Shown one piece after another: positions 42,141 through 50,329 of a stretch of 64,000 nucleotides of DNA. How positions within the stretch are numbered: the stretch's first letter is position 1; each line of letters begins with the position of its first letter. The translations under genes and the position numbers were made by a program. The stretch is from an uncultured Lachnospiraceae bacterium (lineage in GTDB: Bacteria > Bacillota > Clostridia > Lachnospirales > Lachnospiraceae): contig CAJTXA010000009.1 of the NCBI GenBank assembly GCA_910579865.1, positions 1 to 64,000 of the forward strand. The letters run 5' to 3'. The notes under the pieces were generated by a model. That model did not search any database and was not told where the DNA came from. It was given only the letters and a program-made list of their open reading frames with translations.

Positions 42141-43958
42141 ATGGAAGGGAATGAATTTGATATACAAGAAGAATTAAAAAAGTTACCAAAGAAACCTGGG
42201 GTTTATTTGATGCACGATGAAAAGGATGAAATTATTTATGTGGGGAAAGCAATTAGTTTGAAAAACCGAGTGCGGCAATATTTTCAAAGCAGTCGAAGTA
42301 AGACAGCAAAAATTGAACAAATGGTTTCTAAAATTCATCATTTTGAGTATATTATTACAGATTCAGAGCTAGAAGCATTAGTTTTAGAGTGTAACTTAAT
42401 TAAGGAATATCAGCCACGTTATAATACGATGCTTAAAGATGGTAAGACATATCCTTATATTAAAGTAACAATTCAGGAAGCATTTCCACGAATTCTTTTG
42501 GCACGAGAGATGAAGAAGGATAAATGTAAATATTTTGGGCCTTATACAAATGGAGGGGCTATAAAGGATATATTGGAATTGCTGCAAAAGCTTTATCAGA
42601 TTCGTACTTGTAATCGGGTACTTCCAAGAGATATTGGAAAAGATCGACCTTGTTTGAATTATCATATGAAACAGTGTAATGCACCTTGTCAGGGATTAAT
42701 TGAAGAAAAAACTTATCGAGAAGCAATTCAGAAAGCGATTGATTTTTTAAACGGAAATTATGGAGAGATTGCAAAAGAATTAGAGGAAAAGATGATGGCA
42801 GCTTCCGAGGCAATGGAATATGAAAAAGCCAAAGAGTATCGGGATTTACTTGGAAATGTAAAACAGATTGCACAGAAGCAAAAAATTACAAGTAGTGAGA
42901 TGGAGGATCGAGATGTGATTGCATTTGCGCAGGAAGAGGCAGATGCAGTAGTTCAAGTATTTTTTATTCGAGATGGAAAATTGATAGGACGAGAACATTT
43001 TTATTTGACTGTAGCTTTACAGGAAAGCAGAGAGCAGATTATGACTAGTTTTATAAAACAGTATTATGCAGGAACTCCTTTTATTCCAAAAGAGCTGCTG
43101 CTTCAGGAACATGTGGAGGAACAAGAGGTCTTAATAGAATGGTTAAGTGAAAAGAGGGGACAAAAGGTATCCATTCGTGTACCTAAAAAGGGACAGAAAG
43201 AGAAGTTAGTCGATCTGGCAGCTAGAAATGCACAGATGGTATTAGAACAGGATAAAGAGAAGATAAAACGGGAGGAATTAAGAACAAAAGGAGCTGTGCG
43301 GCAGATTGAGGAATGGTTGGGATTAAAAGGGATTGTTCGAATGGAGGCATTTGATATTTCGAATACAAATGGATTTGAATCCGTTGGCTCGATGGTAGTT
43401 TATGAAAATGGAAAACCCAAACGGAGTGATTATAGAAAATTTCGAATTAAGACTGTAATCGGAGCAGATGATTATGCCAGTATGGATGAAGTACTTACAA
43501 GGAGATTGGAACACGGACTTTTTCCTGATTTAATTTTAATGGATGGTGGACGAGGGCAAGTCAATGTCTGTCTTGCTGTACTAAAACGGTTTCAATTAGA
43601 GATTCCAGTTTGTGGAATGGTAAAAGATGAAGCTCATCGAACACGAGGACTTTATTTTAATAATGTAGAAATTCCAATTGATAAGTCTTCAGAAGGGTTT
43701 CGATTGATTACCCGAATCCAAGATGAAGCACATCGTTTTGCAATTGAATATCATAGGAGTTTACGCTCAAAGAAACAAATTCATTCGATTTTAGATGAGA
43801 TTGAAGGAATTGGGCCTGCCAGAAGAAGGGCATTAATGCGACAGTTTCAAGATATAGAAAGGATTCGAACTGCTACGATAGAGGAACTAAAAGCAGTAGA
43901 GTCAATGAATGAAAGAGCTGCAAAGAAGGTGTATCAATTTTTTCATCCGGCAAAATAG
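42141..43958 (+). CDS. uvrC: Excinuclease ABC subunit C
   Basis: Makes both incisions in nucleotide excision repair. 605 residues from the ATG at 42141, with GAAGGG upstream; the TTG at 42114 is less likely. N-terminal GIY-YIG nuclease (PGVYLMHDEK...IIYVGKA, about 18-95), a UVR domain (about 200-235), the RNase H-like second nuclease domain (RMEAFDISNTNG; LILMDGGRGQV), and C-terminal helix-hairpin-helix (IEGIGPARRRALMRQF). No LexA box is seen upstream, unlike uvrB. Confidence 0.97.
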   Translation: MEGNEFDIQEELKKLPKKPGVYLMHDEKDEIIYVGKAISLKNRVRQYFQSSRSKTAKIEQMVSKIHHFEYIITDSELEALVLECNLIKEYQPRYNTMLKDGKTYPYIKVTIQEAFPRILLAREMKKDKCKYFGPYTNGGAIKDILELLQKLYQIRTCNRVLPRDIGKDRPCLNYHMKQCNAPCQGLIEEKTYREAIQKAIDFLNGNYGEIAKELEEKMMAASEAMEYEKAKEYRDLLGNVKQIAQKQKITSSEMEDRDVIAFAQEEADAVVQVFFIRDGKLIGREHFYLTVALQESREQIMTSFIKQYYAGTPFIPKELLLQEHVEEQEVLIEWLSEKRGQKVSIRVPKKGQKEKLVDLAARNAQMVLEQDKEKIKREELRTKGAVRQIEEWLGLKGIVRMEAFDISNTNGFESVGSMVVYENGKPKRSDYRKFRIKTVIGADDYASMDEVLTRRLEHGLFPDLILMDGGRGQVNVCLAVLKRFQLEIPVCGMVKDEAHRTRGLYFNNVEIPIDKSSEGFRLITRIQDEAHRFAIEYHRSLRSKKQIHSILDEIEGIGPARRRALMRQFQDIERIRTATIEELKAVESMNERAAKKVYQFFHPAK

Positions 43959-43966
43959 GATTTGGT

Positions 43967-43994
43967 TTGCAATCTGAAGGAAATGCGTTATAAT
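43967..43994 (+). promoter_or_regulatory. Predicted promoter for the SDR gene
   Basis: TTGCAA (43967-43972), 16-base spacer, TATAAT (43989-43994). Confidence 0.6.
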
Positions 43995-44035
43995 AAAAAA
44001 AGAGGTTAATTTTTTGAAAGGAGAAAAAAAGCAAT

Positions 44036-44794
44036 ATGGATACAAAACAGATGCTAGAAGGAAAAGTGGCAATTGTAACAGGAGGAACGAGAGGGATTGG
44101 GCTTTCAATTGTAAGAAAGTTTTTAAACGCTGGGGCAAAAGTGGCTTTGTGTGGTTCCAAACAGGAATCTGTGGAAAAGGCACTTGGAATTTTAAAAGAA
44201 GAAAATCCAGAATTCCCAGTAATTGGTATGTGGCCAGAATTGACCGATTATTCTGCAGTAGAAAAAGCAGCTAGTGAAGTAAAAGAAAAATTTGGAAGAA
44301 TTGATATATTAGTAAATAATGCAGGGATTTCTGCTAGAGAGTCAATTTATGAGTATAAACCAGAAGATTTTGCTAAGATTATGAATTTAAATGTAAATGC
44401 AGTATTTTATTTTATTCGAGCAGTGGTACCTTATATGAAGGAACAAGGTAGCGGTTCAATTATTAATACAAGTTCTGTGGTAAGTATTCGTGGACAGGCT
44501 GCTGGATGTGGATATCCAACGTCAAAATTTGCAGTGAATGGTTTGACTATTTCTTTGGCAAGAGAGTTAGGACGAGATCAAATTCGGGTCAATGCTGTGG
44601 CACCTGGTGTAACTCGAACGGATATGGTAGCAGCATTACCAGAGGAAATGGTAAAACGGATTTCTGCTGGAATTCCTTTAAATAGAGTAGGAGAACCAGA
44701 TGAAGTAGCAGATACATTTTTGTTCTTAGCAAGTGATATGGCAAGCTATGTAACAGGAGAAATCCTTTCCGTAGACGGTGCTACGATTCCATAA
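44036..44794 (+). CDS. Short-chain dehydrogenase/reductase, BaiA/FabG-like
   Basis: 252 residues, NAD(P)-dependent. TGGTRGIG cofactor loop (about 16-23), NNAG, catalytic Ser in NTSSVVSIRG, Tyr/Lys in GYPTSKFAV, and the C-terminal VDGA. The spacing and motifs around ALGILKEENPEFPVIG and FLFLASDMASYVTG resemble clostridial BaiA bile-acid 3-alpha-hydroxysteroid dehydrogenases as well as FabG. No fatty-acid or bile-acid genes are adjacent, so the substrate is open. Own promoter, single gene. Confidence 0.88.
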   Translation: MDTKQMLEGKVAIVTGGTRGIGLSIVRKFLNAGAKVALCGSKQESVEKALGILKEENPEFPVIGMWPELTDYSAVEKAASEVKEKFGRIDILVNNAGISARESIYEYKPEDFAKIMNLNVNAVFYFIRAVVPYMKEQGSGSIINTSSVVSIRGQAAGCGYPTSKFAVNGLTISLARELGRDQIRVNAVAPGVTRTDMVAALPEEMVKRISAGIPLNRVGEPDEVADTFLFLASDMASYVTGEILSVDGATIP

Positions 44795-45014
44795 GATATC
44801 AGAAAGATAGGATAAAAGTTGGTGTTTAATTCGTATAAATTATGATAAAAATAATAAAAAACGAGAACGTATAAGGGAAGAATATTAGATTTGATCTTTA
44901 GAATGTATAAATCCCCATTATTTACAGATAATAACTTCATAATCAATAGATAAAACACAAAAAAATGAAAATTGTGAAATGTAGGAAGTTAAGAAAATGG
45001 AGGATTTAAATTTT

Positions 45015-45563
45015 ATGAAAGCAACAGGCATTGTAAGACGAATTGACGATTTGGGGAGAATTGTAATACCAAAAGAAATTAGACGAACCCTAAGAATTCG
45101 AGAATCCGATCCACTTGAAATTTTTACAGATCGAGAGGGAGAGATTATTTTAAAAAAGTATTCGCCTATTGGCGAATTAAGTTTGTTTGCAAAGCAGTAT
45201 GCAGAAAGTTTATCTCAGACGACAGGGCTTACCGTATGTATTACGGATCGTGATCAGGTGATAGCAGCGACAGGGACAGCAAAGAAAGAGCTGCTAGAAA
45301 ATGCAATTAGTAAGCCTTTGGAAAATATGATGCAAGAAAGAGAGAATTTTTTATCTTCAAAAGATGGTAGAAACAATATTCCAATTATTCAAAATCAGAA
45401 AGAAGAATATCTGTCTCAAGTGATTTATCCAATTATTTGTGAAGGAGATGTGATTGGAACAGTTATTTTATTAGATAAGGATAAAAAAGGGATTATGGGA
45501 GATACCGAAATGAAATTGGTAAGTGTGGCAGCTGGATTTTTGGGGCGCCAAATGGAAAATTAG
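45015..45563 (+). CDS. spoVT: Stage V sporulation regulator SpoVT
   Basis: AbrB-family DNA-binding regulator of late forespore genes. 182 residues from 45015 (MKATGIVRRIDDLGRIVIPKEIRR), the usual N terminus; ATG 44997 would add six residues. AbrB swapped-hairpin domain (1-50) with the following KKYSPIGEL linker, then a GAF-like domain (about 60-180) with EGDVIGTVILL. Close relatives without a forespore role exist, but length, GAF domain and position upstream of rqcP-yabP-yabQ-divIC-spoIIE all fit SpoVT. Confidence 0.93.
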   Translation: MKATGIVRRIDDLGRIVIPKEIRRTLRIRESDPLEIFTDREGEIILKKYSPIGELSLFAKQYAESLSQTTGLTVCITDRDQVIAATGTAKKELLENAISKPLENMMQERENFLSSKDGRNNIPIIQNQKEEYLSQVIYPIICEGDVIGTVILLDKDKKGIMGDTEMKLVSVAAGFLGRQMEN

Positions 45564-45667
45564 GTAAAAATCAATCTGTATGGACAGCCTAAGCTGTTAA
45601 AAAGAAAAGAGAGAAGGCAGGAACCCTATAAATACAGCATTTTTTGTAGGAATCTGTATAATTTTCC

Positions 45668-45696
45668 TTGACAAATAGGATAAGAGAGTTTATAAA
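45668..45696 (+). promoter_or_regulatory. Strong promoter for the HU gene
   Basis: TTGACA (45668-45673), 17-base spacer, TATAAA (45691-45696). The first bases transcribed lead into a structured 80-base leader. Confidence 0.85.
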
Positions 45697-45711
45697 TAAA
45701 CATGAGGGTTC

Positions 45712-45744
45712 CGAGGTGCCGGGAAAAACGGAAACAAAACCTCG
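45712..45744 (+). promoter_or_regulatory. Structured leader of the HU mRNA
   Basis: CGAGGT (45712-45717) pairs with ACCTCG (45739-45744); inside, CCG (45719-45721) can pair with CGG (45729-45731) around GGAAAAA-rich loops. It is GC-rich compared with its surroundings and lies between promoter and ribosome site, with no U-run. Function unknown: possible autogenous control or mRNA stabilisation. Confidence 0.45.
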
Positions 45745-45785
45745 CAATTTATGAAGTAAACATATTTGATAGGAGGAGTTAATCC

Positions 45786-46058
45786 ATGAACAAGACAGAA
45801 CTTATCGCAGCTATGGCTGAAAGTGCAGATTTATCCAAGAAGGATGCAGAGAAAGCGTTGAAGGCATTTGTTGATGTTATTACAGAAGAGTTAAAGAAAG
45901 GTGAGAAGGTTCAGTTAGTAGGTTTCGGTACATTTGAAGTTTCTGAAAGAGCAGAAAGAACAGGTAGAAATCCTCAGACAAAGGAGACGATTACAATTGC
46001 AGCTTCTAAGGCTCCAAAGTTCAAGGCTGGAAAGGCATTAAAAGATGCTTTGAACTAG
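45786..46058 (+). CDS. hup: DNA-binding protein HU
   Basis: Nucleoid-associated dimer that bends DNA. 90 residues, exact HU length: MNKTELIAAMAESADLSKKDAEKAL helix-turn-helix, the VQLVGFGTFEVSERAERTGRNPQT core, and the beta-arm with the IAASKAPKFKAGKALK end. AGGAGG precedes the start. Codons are strongly biased (TTC, GGT, AAG), as expected for a highly expressed gene. It has its own promoter, leader and terminator. Confidence 0.98.
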   Translation: MNKTELIAAMAESADLSKKDAEKALKAFVDVITEELKKGEKVQLVGFGTFEVSERAERTGRNPQTKETITIAASKAPKFKAGKALKDALN

Positions 46059-46081
46059 ATTCAGATTAGGTAATAAACGAT

Positions 46082-46126
46082 AAGACGGTCCCGTAAATGA
46101 ATCCTGCACGGGTGCCGTCTTTTTTT
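46082..46126 (+). terminator. Terminator after hup
   Basis: AAGACGG..CCCGT pairs with ACGGG..CCGTCTT with a two-base internal mismatch, followed by TTTTTTT. Confidence 0.88.
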
Positions 46127-46148
46127 GTAGGTTAGGAGGAGAATACAG

Positions 46149-46388
46149 ATGAGATTAGATAAATTTTTAAAAGTATCACGTTTAATTAAAAGGAGAACAA
46201 TTGCAAATGAAGCTTGTGATGCAGGGCGGGTTTTGGTAAATGAGAAAGTTGCAAAGGCTTCACAAAATGTAAAGATGGGGGATATTATTGAGATACAGTT
46301 TGGAACTCGAAATGTACGAGTAGAAGTAATGGATGTACAAGAGACAACGAAGAAAGAAGAGGCAAAGGAACTTTATCGTTATCTTTAA
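46149..46388 (+). CDS. rqcP: Ribosome-quality-control factor RqcP (S4 domain, YabO)
   Basis: 79 residues, one S4 RNA-binding domain: MRLDKFLKVSRLIKRRTIANEACDAGRVLVNEKVAK. In Bacillus RqcP binds stalled 50S subunits with RqcH and promotes Ala tailing; it shares this ancestry with Hsp15. AGGAGGAG precedes the start. Its location ahead of yabP-yabQ-divIC is the same as Bacillus yabO. Confidence 0.93.
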   Translation: MRLDKFLKVSRLIKRRTIANEACDAGRVLVNEKVAKASQNVKMGDIIEIQFGTRNVRVEVMDVQETTKKEEAKELYRYL

Positions 46389-46421
46389 AGAAAATTGTGT
46401 TAGATATTAGGGTTAGAAAGT

Positions 46422-46456
46422 CATCCACTACTGTTTTTTGTAGAGGATGCTTTTTT
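46422..46456 (+). terminator. Terminator after rqcP
   Basis: CATCCACTAC (46422-46431) pairs with GTAGAGGATG (46440-46449), one mismatch, then CTTTTTT. Confidence 0.82.
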
Positions 46457-46573
46457 CTTAGAAAATTGAAAGTTCTAAAAGTGAAAAAGGATTAATATAT
46501 TAGAATGACATAGGAAACCTGTCCAACTGTTAAAAATTTTAAAGCTGTAATAAAAGACAGGAGTGAAGCGTTT

Positions 46574-46861
46574 ATGGAAGAAAAAATGGCAGCACGTTCT
46601 TTACATAAGTTGATTGTAAATCAGAGAAAGACAGCTCAGATTACTGGAGTGAAAGATGTCATATCATTTGATATGAATGAAGTGCTACTAGAAACAGATA
46701 TGGGGATGCTTCAGATAAAGGGGAAAGATCTTCATGTGAACCGATTAAATGTGGAAAGAGGCGAAGTAGATGTAGAGGGAATTGTGGACAGCCTTGCCTA
46801 TTCCGAAGTAAGTGATTTTGCAAAGAAGGGAGAATCTTTGGTAAAAAGATTATTTCGTTAA
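46574..46861 (+). CDS. yabP: Sporulation protein YabP
   Basis: 95 residues with the YabP/YqfC fold: LIVNQRKTAQITGVKDVISFDMNEVLLETDMG, GKDLHVNRLNVERGEVDVEGIVDSLAYSE. Needed for spore-cortex or coat steps in Bacillus, where yabP and yabQ are sigma-E genes. The stop codon is directly followed by the yabQ ATG, so the two are translationally coupled. It is separated from rqcP by a terminator and so probably has its own sporulation promoter. Confidence 0.92.
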   Translation: MEEKMAARSLHKLIVNQRKTAQITGVKDVISFDMNEVLLETDMGMLQIKGKDLHVNRLNVERGEVDVEGIVDSLAYSEVSDFAKKGESLVKRLFR

Positions 46862-47488
46862 ATGGGTAAAATGATTTACTGGGAATTGGATTATGTGCTT
46901 TCTTGTATTTTCTGGGGATTGTTCTTAATGCTCGTTTATGATGTATTACGCATTGAACGGAGAGTATGGCGAAGAGGAAGCATATGGGTATCAATTGAGG
47001 ATATTCTATATTGGAGCTTTGCAGCGATTGGGACATTTCGATTGTTTTATCAGCAGGATAATGGAGTGATACGCTGGTTTGCAATTGCAGTAACTTTTTT
47101 GATGATGCTTCTGATGAATCGATTTATTAGTAAATGGACAGTTCCTTTGATTAGTCGTATTTTACGAATTCCTGTTCAATTTTTTGAAAAAATGGTAAAA
47201 AGAATCGTTGGCTTTTTCCAGAGGATTTTAAAAGTTTGTATAGAACAATTGAAATTAAAAAGAAAAAAAGCTACAATGAAAAAAAAGGAGCGACAAGAAG
47301 AGAGACAAAAGAAGCGAAAGGAACAGGAAGAGCAAGAAAGACAGAAACAACAAAAAAGAGAAGAACAACGAGAAAAAGAAAGACAGCAAAAGGAACAGAA
47401 GAAAAAAGAAAAAAAGAAAAGCAGCAAAAGCAAGAACGAAAACAAGAAAATAAGAAGTAAGAGAGAAAATGAAAAAAAGAAGAAATAA
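46862..47488 (+). CDS. yabQ: Sporulation membrane protein YabQ with long charged tail
   Basis: 208 residues. The N-terminal YabQ domain (about 1-125) has helices near 8-26, 42-62 and 70-90 (YVLSCIFWGLFLMLVYDVLR is the family start). From about residue 130 to the end the protein is almost only Lys, Glu, Gln, Arg and Ser, an extra tail of roughly 75 residues not part of the usual domain. The corresponding DNA (47260-47488) is nearly all purine. It is required for cortex formation in Bacillus. Coupled to yabP; divIC follows 26 bases later. Confidence 0.9.
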   Translation: MGKMIYWELDYVLSCIFWGLFLMLVYDVLRIERRVWRRGSIWVSIEDILYWSFAAIGTFRLFYQQDNGVIRWFAIAVTFLMMLLMNRFISKWTVPLISRILRIPVQFFEKMVKRIVGFFQRILKVCIEQLKLKRKKATMKKKERQEERQKKRKEQEEQERQKQQKREEQREKERQQKEQKKKEKKKSSKSKNENKKIRSKRENEKKKK

Positions 47489-47514
47489 AAACAAGAGAGA
47501 AAGAGGTGTTTTAT

Positions 47515-47814
47515 ATGGCTAGAAGAAAACAAAGAAAAAAACAAAATAGTAAAGTCGGGATTTTGGCAATTAGTTTTATGGTATTGGGATTATTTGCAGT
47601 AATTGCTTATAAAGGAGAGGAGCTTAAGATTAAAAATGAAGCTTATATTACAAAAGAGGCAGATCTAATAACACAGATCGAAACAGAACAAGAGCGTACA
47701 GAGGAGCTAAAAGAATATAGTAAATATGTAAAGACAAAAAAGTATATTGAGGAAGTAGCAAGAGAGAAACTGGGGCTGATTTATGAAGATGAGATTATTT
47801 TTAAAGCGAAATAG
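47515..47814 (+). CDS. divIC: Septum formation initiator DivIC/FtsB family
   Basis: 99 residues from the ATG at 47515, which has AGAGGTG 8 bases upstream. Basic cytoplasmic N terminus ARRKQRKKQNSK, one membrane helix (about 15-34), extracellular leucine-zipper-like coiled coil (about 40-78), and the EEVAREKLGLIYEDEIIF end typical of DivIC. It acts in the divisome with FtsL and DivIB. Same position as Bacillus divIC between yabQ and spoIIE. Confidence 0.93.
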   Translation: MARRKQRKKQNSKVGILAISFMVLGLFAVIAYKGEELKIKNEAYITKEADLITQIETEQERTEELKEYSKYVKTKKYIEEVAREKLGLIYEDEIIFKAK

Positions 47815-47846
47815 TCAGTTTTGGTTAGGAACATCTGAAAAAGTCT

Positions 47847-47890
47847 GAGCACCCTGTATTCGATAAAGAATGGCAGAGGTGCTTATTTTT
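47847..47890 (+). terminator. Terminator after divIC
   Basis: AGCACC-CTG pairs with CAG-A-GGTGCT, followed by TATTTTT. The T-run also contains a TTTTTGTC motif discussed with the spoIIE promoter. Confidence 0.8.
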
Positions 47891-47956
47891 GTCAGCAGAT
47901 TTTTTTTGTCTAAGGAGTTAGAATGACAAAAAAGGGATAAGGCTAACTGGTATAGT
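47886..47956 (+). promoter_or_regulatory. Predicted Spo0A-dependent promoter of spoIIE
   Basis: TTTTTTGTC (47902-47910) and GACAAAAAA (47925-47933) form an inverted pair; a third TTTTTGTC is at 47886-47893. These resemble Spo0A boxes (TTTTGTCGAA). ATGACA (47923-47928) and TATAGT (47951-47956) are 22 bases apart, the unusually long spacing known from Spo0A-activated sigma-A promoters such as Bacillus spoIIG. Confidence 0.6.
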
Positions 47957-48007
47957 GTTTCCTGCGACGTCGTAATAAAGAAGGATTTTGGATTTAAGGA
48001 GGGGCAA

Positions 48008-50077
48008 ATGGATAAGACGAATCAAGCAGGAAAGAAGAAAAAAAATTGGTATTTCGAATGGAAAAGCAGGAATATAACTGGAAGATGGGGAAGACGATTG
48101 CTTTTACAGGTATTAGGGATTTGTTCTGTATTTTGTACGACAAATGGAATAAATCCTGTAGTGGCTGCTTTTTTTGCAGCAATGTTTTTAGAACAGCAGG
48201 ATCGCTGGTTCCTTATGGGAAGCATGAGTGTAGCCATGTTAATCGTTATGCCTTTTTTAACAACAGTAAAATACATAACGATTATGTTTATTATTAGTGT
48301 AATTGTCTGGATTTTTGAAAATCGGCAAGTAAGAAAAATTGATATGCTTTTTGGATCTAGTATTGCTGGAATTGTAGTATTTGTTGTACAAGCAAGCGGA
48401 GCACTTGTTGGAGATAACACACAGGAATTGTTATTGATGGGGGCATTAGAAGGAGGATTAGTAATTGCATTAACGGGAATTTTTCAGATTGGAATACATG
48501 GAATTTTAACACGACAAGAGGGGCGTCCTTATCAAAATGATGAGATGACAGCAGTAGGGATTTTATTTGCAGTATGTCTTTATGCATTTCGGGGAACTGG
48601 GGAGTTTACTGAGTGGATAGGTCCATTTACCATGTATTTAATGATTCTTTGGATGGCTTATCGATATGGAATCGGTTTTGGGGCAGCATTAGGCTGTGCC
48701 TGTGGTGTAATTTCTACGATTTGGACTGGAGAGATTCGGATGCTTGGGATATTTTGTGTATTAGGTGTAATAGCAGGAATCTTTCGTTCACTTGGAAAAC
48801 TTTGGAGTGCAATTGGATTTGTCACTTGCAGTTACCTTTTCGGAACCTTATATGCTCCTTTTTTATTTAATGGACAGACAGAGGCATGTATTTTGGCAGG
48901 AACAGCAGTATTTCTTTTAATTCCTGAACGTTTTTGTATGCCTTATGAGCAGATAAAAATAAATTCTAGGCATAAAGAGGAAGAAGAAAAGAAACGGCAT
49001 TATATTGAGGAAATAGCTGGAAGTTTAAAACATCTTGCAGAAAGTGTGGGAAGGCTTCGTGGAGAGAATGAGTTTTCCTATGCTGCAGCAGTACAATTAA
49101 ATGAAACAGCAAATTTATTAGAATCAATGTGTGGTTATTTAAGTGAAGAACAGCAGGAAGAAAAGGATATCTTAGAACGAATCCAACAGGAATATAGACG
49201 ACATCGAATTGAGATAAAAGAGGGAAGTGCTGTAACGCTCTCAAATGGAAGAAAACAGATTAAATTGCTAGTACGGACAGAAGATAAGCATATTCTTACA
49301 GCAAAGGAAGCAGCTCAGATAGCAGGAAAAATTACTGGAAAACGTCTTTGTCCTTCTAATAATGGAAGAACCATTATCAATGGGGATTTTGCCTGGATTA
49401 TTCTTTTAGAGGATACCAATTTTATGATACTTCAGGGTACAGCCTCCTCTAGTAAAGAGGGAGAAGCTGTATCTGGTGATAATTTTAGCTGTGCAGATTT
49501 GGCAGAAGGACGCTATTTAATGGGAATTGTAGATGGAATGGGTTCTGGAGAACGAGCAAATGAAGAGAGCGAAGAAGTAATTGAATTATTGGAGGAATTG
49601 ATACGTACAGGCTTTGATGAGGCAGCGGCACTTAGTATGGTAAATGCTGTGCTGTCAAGTGGAGAGGAAGCTACAAAGTCTACAGCGGTAGATTTGGCGC
49701 TGGCTGATCTTTATACAGGGACTTGCAGCTTTTTAAAATCTGGCGCAGCAGCTACTTTTATTCGAAGAAATCATTGGGTTGAGGTACTGAAATCAACTAG
49801 TTTACCAATTGGAATTTTGCCGGAACCAGACTGTGAGTGTGCAGCAAAAAAGTTGTATGATGGGGATTATATTGTAATGCTTTCAGATGGAGTATTAGAA
49901 GCAATTGATGGAGAAGAAAAAGAAGAAGAGTTTGGACGGATGCTGATGGATATGACTTTACAAAATCCAAAGGAAATGGCGGAGTATATTTTGAACTATG
50001 CTATAACACGGGCTGGTGGAGTGGCTAGAGATGATATGACCGTTTTAGTTACTGGAATTTGGAAGAAGGTAGCATAG
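48008..50077 (+). CDS. spoIIE: Stage II sporulation protein E
   Basis: Membrane phosphatase that dephosphorylates SpoIIAA to switch on sigma-F in the forespore. 689 residues. An N-terminal region with about ten membrane helices (30-310), a central helical regulatory region (about 315-440) and a PP2C phosphatase domain (about 470-689) with GDNFSCADLAEGRYLMGIVDGMGSG, DLALADLYTG, and LSDGVLEA; the metal-binding Asps are in place. AGGAGGGG is upstream. With spoVT and yabPQ it shows the organism has the genes for endospore formation. Confidence 0.96.
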   Translation: MDKTNQAGKKKKNWYFEWKSRNITGRWGRRLLLQVLGICSVFCTTNGINPVVAAFFAAMFLEQQDRWFLMGSMSVAMLIVMPFLTTVKYITIMFIISVIVWIFENRQVRKIDMLFGSSIAGIVVFVVQASGALVGDNTQELLLMGALEGGLVIALTGIFQIGIHGILTRQEGRPYQNDEMTAVGILFAVCLYAFRGTGEFTEWIGPFTMYLMILWMAYRYGIGFGAALGCACGVISTIWTGEIRMLGIFCVLGVIAGIFRSLGKLWSAIGFVTCSYLFGTLYAPFLFNGQTEACILAGTAVFLLIPERFCMPYEQIKINSRHKEEEEKKRHYIEEIAGSLKHLAESVGRLRGENEFSYAAAVQLNETANLLESMCGYLSEEQQEEKDILERIQQEYRRHRIEIKEGSAVTLSNGRKQIKLLVRTEDKHILTAKEAAQIAGKITGKRLCPSNNGRTIINGDFAWIILLEDTNFMILQGTASSSKEGEAVSGDNFSCADLAEGRYLMGIVDGMGSGERANEESEEVIELLEELIRTGFDEAAALSMVNAVLSSGEEATKSTAVDLALADLYTGTCSFLKSGAAATFIRRNHWVEVLKSTSLPIGILPEPDCECAAKKLYDGDYIVMLSDGVLEAIDGEEKEEEFGRMLMDMTLQNPKEMAEYILNYAITRAGGVARDDMTVLVTGIWKKVA

Positions 50078-50192
50078 AAATATTGGAAATTGCTTGATTT
50101 TTAAAGAAATATTAGATATGATAAAGAACATAATATAAAAAAGCAGGTATGCTTTCGAGTGGGAAAATAGTTATAATTAGTATTGTTACATT

Positions 50193-50264
50193 TTAGGATA
50201 AGTCTTTGCTAAAGTAAAGTAGGGGTTTTCTTATATTGAATAAACTAGACAAAGATTTTCCTAA
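50193..50264. repeat. Imperfect inverted repeat upstream of tilS
   Basis: TTAGGATAAGTCTTTG (50193-50208) and CAAAGATTTTCCTAA (50250-50264) are complementary with one bulge and one wobble/mismatch. It occupies the middle of the 250-base spoIIE-tilS gap. A TATAAT at 50282-50287 follows, so a regulatory role for tilS is possible. No U-run. Confidence 0.45.
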
Positions 50265-50329
50265 GATGTAAGTGCTTAAGTTATAATAGCAATAATAGAA
50301 TAGCTAAAGTACAGTATATAGGAGTGGAT

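Noticed and set aside
47176..47544. A 122-residue Phe/Leu/Ser-rich minus-strand ORF that looks like a membrane protein
   Set aside because: It is the complement of the polypurine Lys/Glu tail of yabQ, an artefact of composition.
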